Source: Ottelia alismoides
Lineage: Eukaryota > Streptophyta > Magnoliopsida > Alismatales > Hydrocharitaceae
NCBI GenBank assembly: GCA_037367405.1
Contig: JAZKJV010004148.1
Span: 186,501 to 250,500, forward strand
DNA: 64,000 nt
Direction of reading: 5' to 3'
Part shown: positions 50,599 to 61,064 of the stretch, piece after piece
Position numbering within the stretch: the first letter of the stretch is position 1
Layout: each line of letters opens with the position of its first letter
Made by a program: the position numbers and the translations under genes
The notes under the pieces: model-generated
What the model was told of the DNA's origin: nothing
What the model saw: only the letters and a program-made list of their open reading frames with translations
The model's database searches: none

Positions 50599-52955
50599 TG
50601 TCATGACACCTAATTCCGGGCCGTTGGATCCTCCCATATCCGAATATGGTTACTCAACAATAATTTATTCAACAATCAAAACTAACATTCAGATACAGAC
50701 TGCAATTAAAATACTCAGAAGAAAGTATTTCACCACTTTTCCATTCACAAAATAAAGTTCACATGATACATTGTCCCATTATAACCATTTACATGTACAT
50801 TAGCTTGAAGGGAAATACACAAAAAGATTACTAACTACCTCACAGAGAAAAGCTACTATGGCTAGTTGGATGACTATGTTAGCTGACTGGATTATTATAG
50901 TCCTTGAGATGGCTCACTGACACCTGTTGGGTTTTCCATAAATCATAGGATAAAAATTAGCGAATGCTAAGTAACGAAGAAGAGAAAAGCAAACAAATTG
51001 TGTAATTTTTCAAAGCTTGTTATCACAAAAAGTTTCATTCCTTCTCATTAATTTACGTCTTATTCCTTTCTATTCCACATCAGGGATCAGTCCAGGGAAT
51101 TGCCTCACCACTACATGGACTCTGAAGTTGTGGACACTTCAGGATTGGAGATTGCGTTGATCTGGTAAGCTTATGTCGCCGCATGTCGCCTCAACCAATC
51201 CTCCAATACTACCCTGATAATTTCTTTTTCTTTTATTATCCAGGGTCTCAAGCCCTCAGCCTGACAAACAAAGGAGCACATCGTCCTCGGGGACTTGGTT
51301 TCTTAAACCTCAGGCTAGCAAGAGGCTTTAAATACATGTTATCGTGATGCAGCCGCTATCCAACCACATGTGCCTCCACATGGCATGACTACATCTTCCG
51401 TCGTTCAACCCAAAGATATTGGCTTCAGGTACCACGCATTGTAAATCACTCATTTCGTGCGCACTTATCATAACAAGTCAACCATGTACCACCTAGGTAG
51501 GGAAACACCAATACGGGTTCCTTCCGACAAACCTACAGATTGCATGCCCGACCTGTAGTTCTACTCCCAGTCATCCTTAATGTGACACACGATCCTTTTC
51601 AGGATCCAACTCAAAACACATCAATTCCCATGTAAGTCCTCCGTTAAGCCTTAAATTAGCGTAACCATAAATACTGAGTATAGACTTACACATATATTAG
51701 TTCATTTATTTATATACTCAATTTATGCTCTTTTAACTCCCAAACCCTATCTTTCCAAGCCACCACATCAATTCGATGCTTTAACCTTATTTTATTGGGA
51801 ATCACAAAGCAACTTTTCATACTTTCTCAAAAATATCCAAATTAAAGTTCTTTATAGCGAAGAACATAAAAACAAGAATTTCAATAATCTCATATGAAAA
51901 CCCACAGCAACAGGAAGTATTTCGTTACCTAATCGAGTTCTCTCTCTCTTATATACAGTTCTTTATCATGATTCTCTTTCAAAAGGATGATTTATGGCTC
52001 CTGAATCGATCGAATTTCATTTTCATATCAAAAACGCTAAATATGTGTCAAGAATGCAAAGAACAAACAAAGAACACGAAGAACGTGAAGAACACACGAA
52101 GAACACGAAGAACGTGAAGAACATATTTTCTCTTGAAATTTCGGCAGAGCTTCCCCTTATACGGGGTGATATTTCTAAGAAAATTTCGGCAGAGTTTCCC
52201 CTTATATCGGGACATATTTCTAAGAAATTTCAGCAAAGTTTCCCCTTATAAAATCACCGAAAGGAAAACAGAAAGGGAACTGAACATGAATCGAAAACCT
52301 AACTCATGAAGTAAACTAAGAGAGGATCGTACCTTCCTCCTCCTCGTTCTCCCCTCAGCGCTTCGCTAGCGCTCCTTCCTCGCTTCCTACTCCTCCTCCA
52401 GACCTCTCAACCCTAGCCCTTGGGGTGGTGGTGGTGGTAGTGGAAATCGTAGAAAATGAATGGGTGGGGGTATTTAAAGGCTCCAGAAAACCACTAACCA
52501 TGGTTAGAAAACCATGGTTTAGACCTTAATCGTGATTAGAGTCCCATGGTTTTGTCCAAAACTTATCTGAAACTTAGGGTTTAAGTTAGAACATTTTAGA
52601 GGATTCTAGATTTGCTAATGACGCTTAATTAACGCTAATCATGATTAACTTTCACTAATCACAATTTAGCTTTCACGGCTTATGCTTATCTTTTGCTAAC
52701 TATTGATTAGTATTCATTAATGATCATTAGTGATTTTCAATCCGTCATTAGTTTCTTTAATCATTCTTAATTAGTCTTAATGATAGTCATTATGGGTTAA
52801 TGACATTTTAAACCTTCTTACTTCTCTTTCTTCCAAAAATCATAATAAATCGAAATGAAGTCTGATTCACACGAAACAAATTCCATTGGTTTCCTCTTGA
52901 CGAGTCGGATCTTATTATATAGGATCCGAGAGATGCTAAGTTCAAGACTTTGCCA
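50599..52955 (-). mobile_element. E3 3' LTR
   Basis: About 2,357 bases. The inner end is placed at the position where similarity with the right LTR ends (52,955). A degraded polypurine region with CTCGAGGACGAGACTTCC on the minus strand (about 52,975-52,995) follows; Tekay-type elements have a GAGGACGAA phrase there. It contains GAACACGAAGAACGTGAA repeats at 52,055-52,125 and three units of a roughly 45-base repeat at 52,139-52,250. Confidence 0.75.
52055..52250. repeat. Tandem repeats in the E3 3' LTR
   Basis: First GAACACGAAGAACGTGAA-type units of 9 and 18 bases, then three units of about 45 bases built on TTCGGCAGAG-TTCCCCTTATA and GATATTTCTAAGAAA. The apparent frames across both strands come from the repeats and have no protein match. 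Confidence 0.7.
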
Positions 52956-54566
52956 TTATAATAATCTTAAAGGAAGTCTCGTCCTCGAGACTCATAATGA
53001 TGGCATAACAACCTTAAAGAGAATTGAAACCATAATAACCTTTAAAGAGAATAAAGCCATTTCATTTATAAAGAAGATATACAACACATAGTGTTATTAC
53101 TCAAACAAATAGGGGGTATTTCTCTCCCATTTCTGCCTCAGGTTCCAATGTGGCTTCTTCAAACTCTTGGTTCCGCCACAATACTTTAACTAGAGGCACC
53201 TCTTTATTCCTCAACTTCTTTGTATCTCTATCTAGTATTTCCACAGGTATTTCTTGGTATGTCAAGTCTGGCTCAACGTGTAAATCATCATAACTTATCT
53301 TATACTCTAGATCTCTAATGTACTTTCTCAGATTTGATACATGAAAAAATCATGTATTGTCGAAAGATGTGGAGGAAGCACGAGTCTATATGCAACTTTT
53401 CCAATCTGCTGAATGATTTCAAAGGGACCCATGGACTTGGGTGCCAACTTCCCACACAAACCAAACCTCTGAACACCCTTCATAGATGATACTTTGAGAA
53501 ATACAAAGTCACCTACCTCAAATTCAAGGTCTCTTCGCCCGGTATCACTATAGCTTTTCTGACGACTCTGAGCAGTCAATAGTCTTTTTTGAGCAAGCTC
53601 TATAGATTCCCGTGTCTCTTGGAGTCTATCTGAATCATAAAGGTTCTTTATCCCGACCTCTTGCCAACACAAAGAAGTAGTACACCTTCATCCATATAGT
53701 GCTTCAAATGGTGTCATGCCAATACTTGCATGATAACTATTGTTGTAGGAGAATTCTGCAAGAGGCAAGCGTTTCACCCATTATCCTTTCCATTCTAAGG
53801 CATATGCTCGTAGCATATCCTCTAAAGTATGAATCGTACGTTCTGATTAACCATATATTTGCGGATGATATGATGTGCTCAAGCATAATTGTGTGCCTAA
53901 GGCTTTCATAAAGTTCTCCCAATAGTGTGAGGTGAATCGTGAATCTCGATCGGAAACTACTTCCTTTGGAATACCATGGAGGCGGATAACATGTGTAATA
54001 TATAACTTAACAAGCTGATTAGGAGTGGAAGATAAGCTTATTGGAATAAAGTGTGCTATCATGGTCAGATGATCTATTATAACCCATATGCTATCTTTCT
54101 CACCAGTCGTTTGAGGTAAGCCAGTAACGGAAGTCCATGGAAATGCTTTCCATTTCCATTCAGGTATAGGGAGGGGTTGCAATAATCCTGATGGCTTTTG
54201 CCATTACCTGTTGGTACGTAAAACATGAATTCTTGAACTCAGCAACATCCTTCTTCATTCCCGGCCACCAAAAGTTTGAACGAAGATCCTTATACATCTT
54301 CGTAATTCTTGTATGAATAGATAATCTTGAGCAGTGCACTTCACGTAAGATATCTTTCCTCAATTCCGATGTATTTGGTACACAAACTGTATGATGGTTA
54401 TATAATATCCCAGCTTGTATATGGAATCCCTCTATCTTATTCTGCTCAAGTTATTGTCTCAAGTCTTTAAGGCCTGGATCATCCTCTTGTCCTTTCTTTA
54501 TTCTATCCCAGATCTTTGGTTTATATCGGTGCGAAACAATTATATTATCGACACTACTATCAAAAT
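52956..54566 (-). pseudogene. E3 integrase and chromodomain-like tail
   Basis: From 54,363 down: a zinc-finger part (HCSRLSIHTRITKMYKDL, NFWWPGMKKDVAEF) in which the Cys pair is altered to CFTYQQ. Then the integrase core with the second Asp in VSDRDSRFTSHYW, while the first Asp position reads FPWTSVTGLP and is lost. After a frameshift near 53,700, the C-terminal domain follows as DLEFEVGDFVFLKVS and KVAYRLVLPPHLS. A tail at 53,150-53,310 contains LRNKEVPLVKVLW and EFEEATLE, the chromodomain-type end of Tekay/Del integrases. The chromodomain would direct insertion to heterochromatin. Sequence at 54,364-54,566 is too decayed to assign. Confidence 0.8.
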
Positions 54567-55129
54567 AAGGCAACCGTGTACCACCTAGGCAGGGTCACAC
54601 CAATACGGATTCCTTCCGACAAACCTATAGGTTGCATGCCCGACCTATAGTTCTACTCCCAGTCATTTCTTAACGTAACACATGATCCTTTTCGGGATCC
54701 AAATTAATACACATCAATTCCCATGATGTAATTCCTCAATTCAACCTTATGTTCGCATAACCATAAAATACTGAGTATAGACTTACACATATATTAATTC
54801 ATATATTTATATACTCATAATTATGCTCATTTTAACTTCCAAACCCTGACTCTCCAAGTCACTGCATCAATTCGATACTTAGACTATATTTTAGTTAAAA
54901 TCACAAAGCAACTTTTCATATTTTCTCAAAAATATCCAAATTAGGGTTCTTCATAGCGAAGAACATAAAATCAGAAATTTCAACAATCTCATATGAAAAC
55001 CCAACAACAAAAGGAAGGATTTCGTTACCTAATCAAGCTCTCTCTCTTGTATACAGATCTTTATCGTGATTATCTTTTAAAAGGATGATTTATGGCTCCT
55101 GAAACGATCGAATTTCATTTTCATATCAA

Positions 55130-55400
55130 AAACGCTAAGAACGTGCCAAGAACGCGAAGAACGAACGAAGAACAGGAAGAACGCGAAGAACACATGAAGA
55201 ACACGAAGAATGTGAAGAACATATTTTCTCTTGAAATTTCGGCAAAGCTTCCCCTTATATGGGGTGATATTTCTAAGAAATTTTTGGTAAAGTTTCCCCT
55301 TATATCAGGACATATTTCTAAGAAAATTTTGGCAGAGTACCCCCTTTATATCAGGACATATTTCTAAGAAAATTTTAGCAGGGTTTCCCCTTGTAAAATC
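55130..55400. repeat. Tandem repeats in the E3 5' LTR
   Basis: Same repeat families as 52,055-52,250, with four units of the 45-base repeat. The change in unit number shows repeat slippage after insertion or before reverse transcription. Confidence 0.7.
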
Positions 55401-55613
55401 ATCGAAAGGAAAACAGAAAGGGAACTGAACATGAAACAAAAACCTAACTCACGAAGCAAACTAAGAGAGGATCGTACTTTCCTCCTCCTCGTTCTTCCGA
55501 CAGCGCTTCGCTAGCGCTCCTTCCTCGTCTCCTACTCTTCCAGACCTCTCGACCATATCCCTTGGGGTGGTGGTGGTAGTGGAAATCGTAGAGAATGAAT
55601 GGATAGGTGGGGG

Positions 55614-55624
55614 GTATTTATAGG
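55614..55624 (-). promoter_or_regulatory. Candidate TATA box of E3
   Basis: On the minus strand CCTATAAATAC follows a region with CCATGGTTTTC palindromes and precedes a more GC-rich stretch. The left LTR has TTTAAATAC at the same place (about 52,472-52,481), a weaker form. Confidence 0.5.
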
Positions 55625-56814
55625 CTCCAGAAGACCACTATCCATGGTTAGAAAACCATGGTTTAGACCTTAACCGTGGTTAGCAGCCTATGGTTTTGGC
55701 CCATGGTTTTTGGCCAAAACTTATCCAAAACTTAGGGCTTAAGTTAGAACATTCCAGAGGATTCTAGATTCGCTAATGATACTTAATTAACGCTAATCGT
55801 GATTAACTTTCACTAATCACGATTTAGCTTTCGCGGATTACGCTTATCTTTTGCTAACTATTGATTAGTGTTCGCTAATGATCATTAGTGATTTTCAATC
55901 CGTCATTATTTTCTTTAAATTAGTTTTAATGATAATCATTACGGGTTAATGACATTTTAAATCTCCTTACTTCTCTTTCTTCCAAAAATCATAACAAATC
56001 AAAACAAAGTCCGATTCACATGAAACAAATACCATTGGTTTCCTCTTGACGAGCAGGATCTTATTATATAGGATCCGAGAGGGCCAAGTTCAAGGCTTTG
56101 TAAAATTTTTTCCATTTATTATTTTTTTGTATTTTAAATAAATATCAAAAATATTAACAAATATAATATGTACAAATAAATGGTAAAATTGCACAAATCA
56201 CTCTAAAAATCGGCATTCAAACGTAATTTCAAAAATTATGAAACCACAATGATTTTTAAAGATAATTTAATTTAGAATACAATGGAAGTGAGTTTGATTT
56301 AATGTGAGTTCATATGGAGCCAGAATTGGTCTTTCAATTATCGCTTTATGGTTTTTTCCAAGTGTGGTTGCTTTTATTTTTTACATGATTTTATTTACAA
56401 CATTTTTATTATTTAGGAAACATTTTTATTGACAACTTTTGTTTTGGAAATTATTTAATTTAAGGTAGTGTAAGTATGCAAATATTTACAACACATTTGT
56501 TTTTCTGATTAAGGGCCCTATCTCCCCTACTTTATTCATGGTCGATCAGGTCAAGTCTTGACCTTATCTCGGGGTTCGGGTCAGCATATATCTATTACAT
56601 ATATACAATCTTTCTTTTTCTTCTTTTTCTTTTCTTTATTTTTCCTTTTTTCTTTCTTTATTTATTTTAGCTAAAATAGTAATAAATGTACAATATTTAC
56701 ACACAGATGCAAGTTAGTAAGAATATGGAGTTAGTATTATATACATGTGTTTTATAAGGGATTTTAAGCTAAAATAAATGAATAAAGATGATGAAATGTC
56801 GATTCATCACTCCC

Positions 56815-57755
56815 TCTAATGGAAGGATCTTGGTTATACAATCGTTTATGATCACATCACCCTTAGGTATTCCCAATACCTGTACATTCTGCATACTGGA
56901 AGACATATGATTAACCCGAAGATATAGGTCAATTTTACACTGTCATCTTTAGGGTTTCATCATCAAGTTTCTCATTCTTGGCCATTGGGAGTTGGTATCG
57001 ATCATATGATTTCCAAAAGCAAATATCATACTTACAAATTCTTGTCATGGTTCCAAAGCACGACAACCATGCATGGAATTTGATCGGTCCCAATATCTCA
57101 TGAGTGAGCTCATGTCATCCGATTCACAAGTGAACTTGTATGACCCCTTTGAGAGATCGTATCACTCATATGACCTCATACGCACACCAGCTCGTCGGTG
57201 TATAGACCTTGGTTAGGTCATCAACCTCTCTACCAAATGTATATACTTAGACATATAGTAACACATCTGTCCTTCGGTCAGCGTATGTGTGCATGTATCA
57301 TGACAATATACGACTTAAGACTTTGGTTATCTCGATCTCGTTAAGTCAACTATTTGATCTAACTAATCTGACACCTCCGAATCTCTATTCCCATGCAGAG
57401 GACCTGCATCAAGAGGTTGGCAAGATATCAACCTAATGAGAAAGGATTTCCATCTCCTACTAAGGCTGGAGATCATCTCTTAATAATCATTTAACGGTGC
57501 TTGATGAGTCCTCAATCTAACTCTTTAGATATTCATCCAAGCACCATCCTCTATGATTCAACTATTGAGTCAATTGGTGTATGATCATTATGTTGGCCAT
57601 GGTACATAACCTAATTATACAGAGGGACCTTATAGTGCATTCATTCACTTAATCTCAAATAGGGAGGAAAAAATCAATAACTTTTATTGATAAATCAAAT
57701 ATCACAATACAATTTTATTGTAGGGATGGTTCGCCTCGGTCTTACATTTCTAACA
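56815..57755 (-). mobile_element. Inverted Copia LTR, right half
   Basis: Continues the inverted LTR interrupted by E2. On the minus strand it starts TGTTAGAAATGTAAGACC at 57,755 and follows the forward Copia LTR from about 5,933 to 6,840, for example the GGACATGGTACATAAC-like and GGTCTATACACCG-like blocks. Divergence from the forward copy is high. The next five bases, GCTAT, may be the target copy. Confidence 0.75.
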
Positions 57756-59884
57756 GCTATAGCGGTGCTCCGTCGACTAGATGATCCAATAGAGCTCAGT
57801 GACGACCCAATCGAGATCTGGAGCTTCAAATGATCAATGACCACAGGTGATCTCCAGATCCTTCTCTACACTCCCAGACGCATTCCTACTACCCACAAGA
57901 GGATCAGTGCTCGGAGTAGCTTCTTCGGCTGTCTTTATTAGCAAAAAGAAACACAAAAAATGGGGGGTGAATTAAGACTCCAACGGAGGTGGTCGGAAGG
58001 GGGGTCACAAACCAGTTCCAAAGATCTGGGGATCATACTATGGAGGGAGGTGAAAATAATTGAGGCAATGGTAATCGTGGGGTCATGATGTGAAGATGAA
58101 GATTGGAACACCTCTGATCGAGCAGATTAGAGGTAGATAAAGATGAGCAGATTTATGCTAAAACGGAAATGAAGTGTAAATTAACGAAGGAATGGAAAAG
58201 AGTATTACCTACTGCTACCTATGATGAAGGAATGAAGGATGATCGCCTCAATCTGCGATGGATTTCAGAGAGGCGTGACATCTCGACAGCGCTCCGATGG
58301 CGGTAAATGGATCTCGATCCTCAAGGGATTCTTCGCTCTCCCAATTGAGGAGGAAGACATGTTGTCACAGATTCTCTCTCTTGACTCAGCCTCGGGGCAA
58401 AAAAAACCCTCCAAAAATCAGATCAGCCATGAAAATGGAGACCTGGAACTATATGCATAGGCTTGGCAACAACGAGATTTAAATTTCAAAAAGCACATAA
58501 TCAAGGCATGATCAATAGAGTTGAAGATATGGCGATGGAGAGGATAGTTATGGCTAACAAATCGGAGAAGGAAGTGGGAGTGGTTAGCGACTGGAGCGAT
58601 TATGAAAAATAGGAGAAAAGGTCCGATGGCGAAAGATGCGGGAAAGGCTGAGGATTGGGGAGTTGATCTGGGTCAACAAGCCTGGGTTCAACCAATTAGG
58701 GCGCGACCAGTTACATAACAAAATGCTAAACGACAAAACAACATAAAAATGAGAATAAATTTAAATAAAATAGAAAACAAATTAAAATAAAAGGTTTTGA
58801 AAATAAAAAATGTTAGTAATTAAATTAGCTTATTTATGGTGATTTTTAATTATTTAAATAAGTTATGTACAAGGGTAAAAATAAAATAAAACACTTTATT
58901 TATAGGTATGTATACCTATATATACAATACTTGTATTTTTAATACATTATTTTACAAATATACGTATAATTTACAAGGACTTTAATCATATGTTTATTTT
59001 ATTTTTATGAAGTGATTTATTAGGATAAATAAATAGAGGTATTTTATAATATACATAGTGATACATATACAATATATACATGATTTTATTTTTTTTTGAT
59101 TTTGTGATTTTATTTATTATTTTATATAAGTAAAATACAATATACACAAATAACTAAAAATACAATTGATACAAGAATACATAAAAACAAATATGCATAC
59201 ATAATATACATAATTTAACAATAACACCCCAAAAAAGTCATATTTCACATCTTAACTCCGATTTTTATGAACCACATCCATTTTAAAGATTATTTATTTC
59301 TTGAGTACAATAGAAGTGAGTTTGGTTCATTTTGAGTTTTTGTGAAGAAGATATTGATATGACAAGTCAATTTTTACTTTTTTCAAGGTGTTATTATTTC
59401 AACTATGTACAATGATTCTTTTTGCAATTATTTTTAATATTTACAACATATTTTTATGTACAAGTTTCAAAAAAACAATTTTATTTGGAGTGAAACTGGT
59501 GATGAATAAATTAGTATGTAATATGTACAATAGTGTACAAGTGATGAATAATAATGGATATACACAAGTAGAGATTGATTTTCTTGAATTTTCTGAACGA
59601 ACGTCTTATCTCCCCTTACTTTATTCCTTATCAATCATGTCAGGTCATGACCTTCGCTAAGGGTCGGAGTAAACCTGTATTTATTTTCGTATATACATTC
59701 TTTGTTTTCTTTATTTTCCTTTAATTCTTTCTCTATTTATTTTAGGTTAATATAGTAATAGATATACAATATTTACACGAGAATGAGGAGTAGTAAAAGG
59801 AGAGATTTATTCTTATCTATAAAGTGTTTTATAAGGATTTTAAGCTAAAATAAATGAATAAAGATGATGAAATGCAGATTCATC
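57756..59884 (-). mobile_element. Third Athila-type LTR remnant
   Basis: On the minus strand it starts TGATGAATCTGCATTTCATC at 59,884, like the E2 LTRs. It shares with them the phrase around AGTAAGGGGAGATAAGACG and the AT-rich stretch with AAAATGAACCAAACTCACTTC. The part at 57,800-58,700 is of balanced composition and does not clearly match E2; a 73-codon frame there has no recognisable product. The other end is missing, cut by the Copia LTR. There is no coding region attached. Confidence 0.65.
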
Positions 59885-59985
59885 AATTGCAAATAAGACC
59901 TCCTCCAAGTACCACTTCGGCATGAAGTTTCGATCCAGAACCAGCCTTCCACAATTAATATCCACGTCCAATAAGTCTACATTAT
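59885..59985 (-). pseudogene. Exon-like fragment of unknown origin
   Basis: On the minus strand the frame LLDVDINCGRLVLDRNFMPK continues as WYLEEVLFA up to the LTR at 59,884. A possible splice acceptor, ATAATGTAG, stands just before it. Composition and residue choice look coding, but the fragment is only about 30 codons and I do not recognise it. The Athila-type LTR ended in or next to it, so it may be the broken edge of a host gene or of another element. Confidence 0.35.
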
Positions 59986-61064
59986 TATTACAAAAGCAAT
60001 CATGTTATCTTCCATTTTTATATGCAAGCCCACACCGATACGTTGCAGATTCGTGTAAGTTAGAGCTCTAAATCTTAAAAAATAGGAAAATCCCAAACCA
60101 CATTGGCCTTTGAAGCTTAGGGGCCTGTTTAGTAATTGGGTGTTGGTATCATCATGTGAATAGTAGTTGTTTGGATGATTGGGATAGTTGGACTGATAAA
60201 TATGACGTGATGTGACATTAATTATATATATATATTAATTTTTTAATAATTATAATACATTTTTATATTAATTTTTTATTTGAACATATTTAAAATATTA
60301 TAAAAAAATTCACGGGGCTTACAACTAATTCAAGGAGGGATTTTTTTAAATAATTATTAAAAAAATCAAAATTAATTAAATAGGCACGGATTAAAAAAAT
60401 TAAAAAATGGGTATCGATTGGCACCTCAGGTGCCGATTTGGGGCACCCCCTCCAAATCGGCACCTAGGTGCCGATTCGGACAAAGGACCCAAATCCGCAC
60501 GTAGGTGCCGATTTGGAATGGGTAATTTTCACAATGCTCCCATTTATCGTTTAATTCTTATTTGATACTATAAATAAGGGATATTGTTATTAATTTTCTT
60601 AGATATGAATGGGGACATCTGAGGAATTTTTTAAATAAATTTTAAAAAAATCAAAATAAATTTAATAGGCTTTCAATATTTTCCTTCATCGCAATTTTTC
60701 CAATATCGCTAGGAGCTTCGTGCTCTCATCTTTGGAGGTGGAAAGATGATTTACCATTTCTTCTGCACCTCGTCTCGCTTCTCCCTGATAAGATGGTATA
60801 AATATCTTATGGAATAGAATATATATCTATTTTTAATTATTATATTCTAAAATATACTTAGAATATTTATAATTGACATATCAGGAATATTATAGTAAAT
60901 ATAAAGAAATTGAGAGTGTGCTCAATATTATTTACCATTGACATATGCCAACTCAACAACATACAACATGACATCAATTTACTTAAAAAATTGCAAGTAT
61001 TTTATTAAAATCATACAAGAACAAAGATGTGTTTACAAATAATAAGAAAAAAATTTACAATAAC
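59986..61064. other. Intergenic stretch with a MITE-like end and palindromes
   Basis: At 60,117-60,145 TTAGGGGCCTGTTTAGTAAT resembles the left end of a PIF/Harbinger-type MITE with a TTA target, but no matching right end is visible. At 60,413-60,517 three palindromic GGCACCT units occur. The rest is AT-rich with no frame. It ends just beyond the stop of the MULE tail. Confidence 0.45.
60413..60517. repeat. Three palindromic GGCACCT/AGGTGCC units
   Basis: The middle unit (60,455-60,476) is a perfect 22-base palindrome, AATCGGCACCT joined to its complement. The first (about 60,415-60,437) has the arms GGCACCT and AGGTGCC around one base. The third (about 60,494-60,516) is imperfect, with CGCACGTAGGTGCCG. 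Spacing is about 40 bases, and the DNA between also carries CCAAATCGG. They stand out from the AT-rich surroundings. Confidence 0.7.

Larger units (their letters stand above)
50599..56104 (-). mobile_element. Chromovirus-type Ty3/Gypsy element E3 (Tekay/Del-like), internally deleted
   Basis: An insertion in the E2 5' LTR, flanked by ATTTT at 50,594-50,598 and 56,105-56,109. The left LTR starts TGTCATGACACC. Between the LTRs only about 1.6 kb remains, encoding integrase pieces and a chromodomain-like tail. Gag, protease and RT are gone, and the right LTR lacks its inner 880 bases. One internal deletion could explain both. The minus-strand orientation is set by the coding pieces. Confidence 0.8.
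54567..56104 (-). mobile_element. E3 5' LTR, truncated on its inner side
   Basis: Matches 51,478-52,955 of the left LTR, beginning at GCAACCGTGTACCACCTAGG. It has four units of the roughly 45-base repeat (55,238-55,398) against three on the left. The missing 880 bases lie toward the internal region, so a deletion removed them together with the polyprotein. Confidence 0.75.
27449..56809 (-). mobile_element. Athila-type Ty3/Gypsy retrotransposon E2 with nested insertions
   Basis: A complete but decayed element on the minus strand. From right to left: 5' LTR (47,898-56,809), tRNA-Asp-like primer binding site, leader, gag, protease, RT, RNase H, integrase, 3' UTR with hairpins, a second RT-to-UTR unit from an internal tandem duplication, polypurine tract, and 3' LTR (27,449-34,069). 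It sits in an inverted Copia LTR that continues on both sides. The 3' LTR holds a solo LTR of the E1 family and the 5' LTR holds chromovirus E3. The two E2 LTRs differ at many more positions than the E1 copies, so E2 is older than the tandem duplication. Confidence 0.9.
47898..56809 (-). mobile_element. 5' LTR of E2, split by chromovirus E3
   Basis: The inner end is TGTTGAGCGATAATC at 47,898 and the outer end is GATTCATCA at 56,809. Without E3 and its target copy, the length is about 3.4 kb. It matches the 3' LTR at 27,449-34,069. The GC-rich block at 49,195-49,680 corresponds to 31,942-32,430. Bases 56,810-56,814, CTCCC, are the probable target copy. Confidence 0.85.

Noticed and set aside
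60117..60145. Complete PIF/Harbinger MITE
   Set aside because: Only a left-end-like phrase with TTA in front is visible; no matching inverted end was found within 1 kb.
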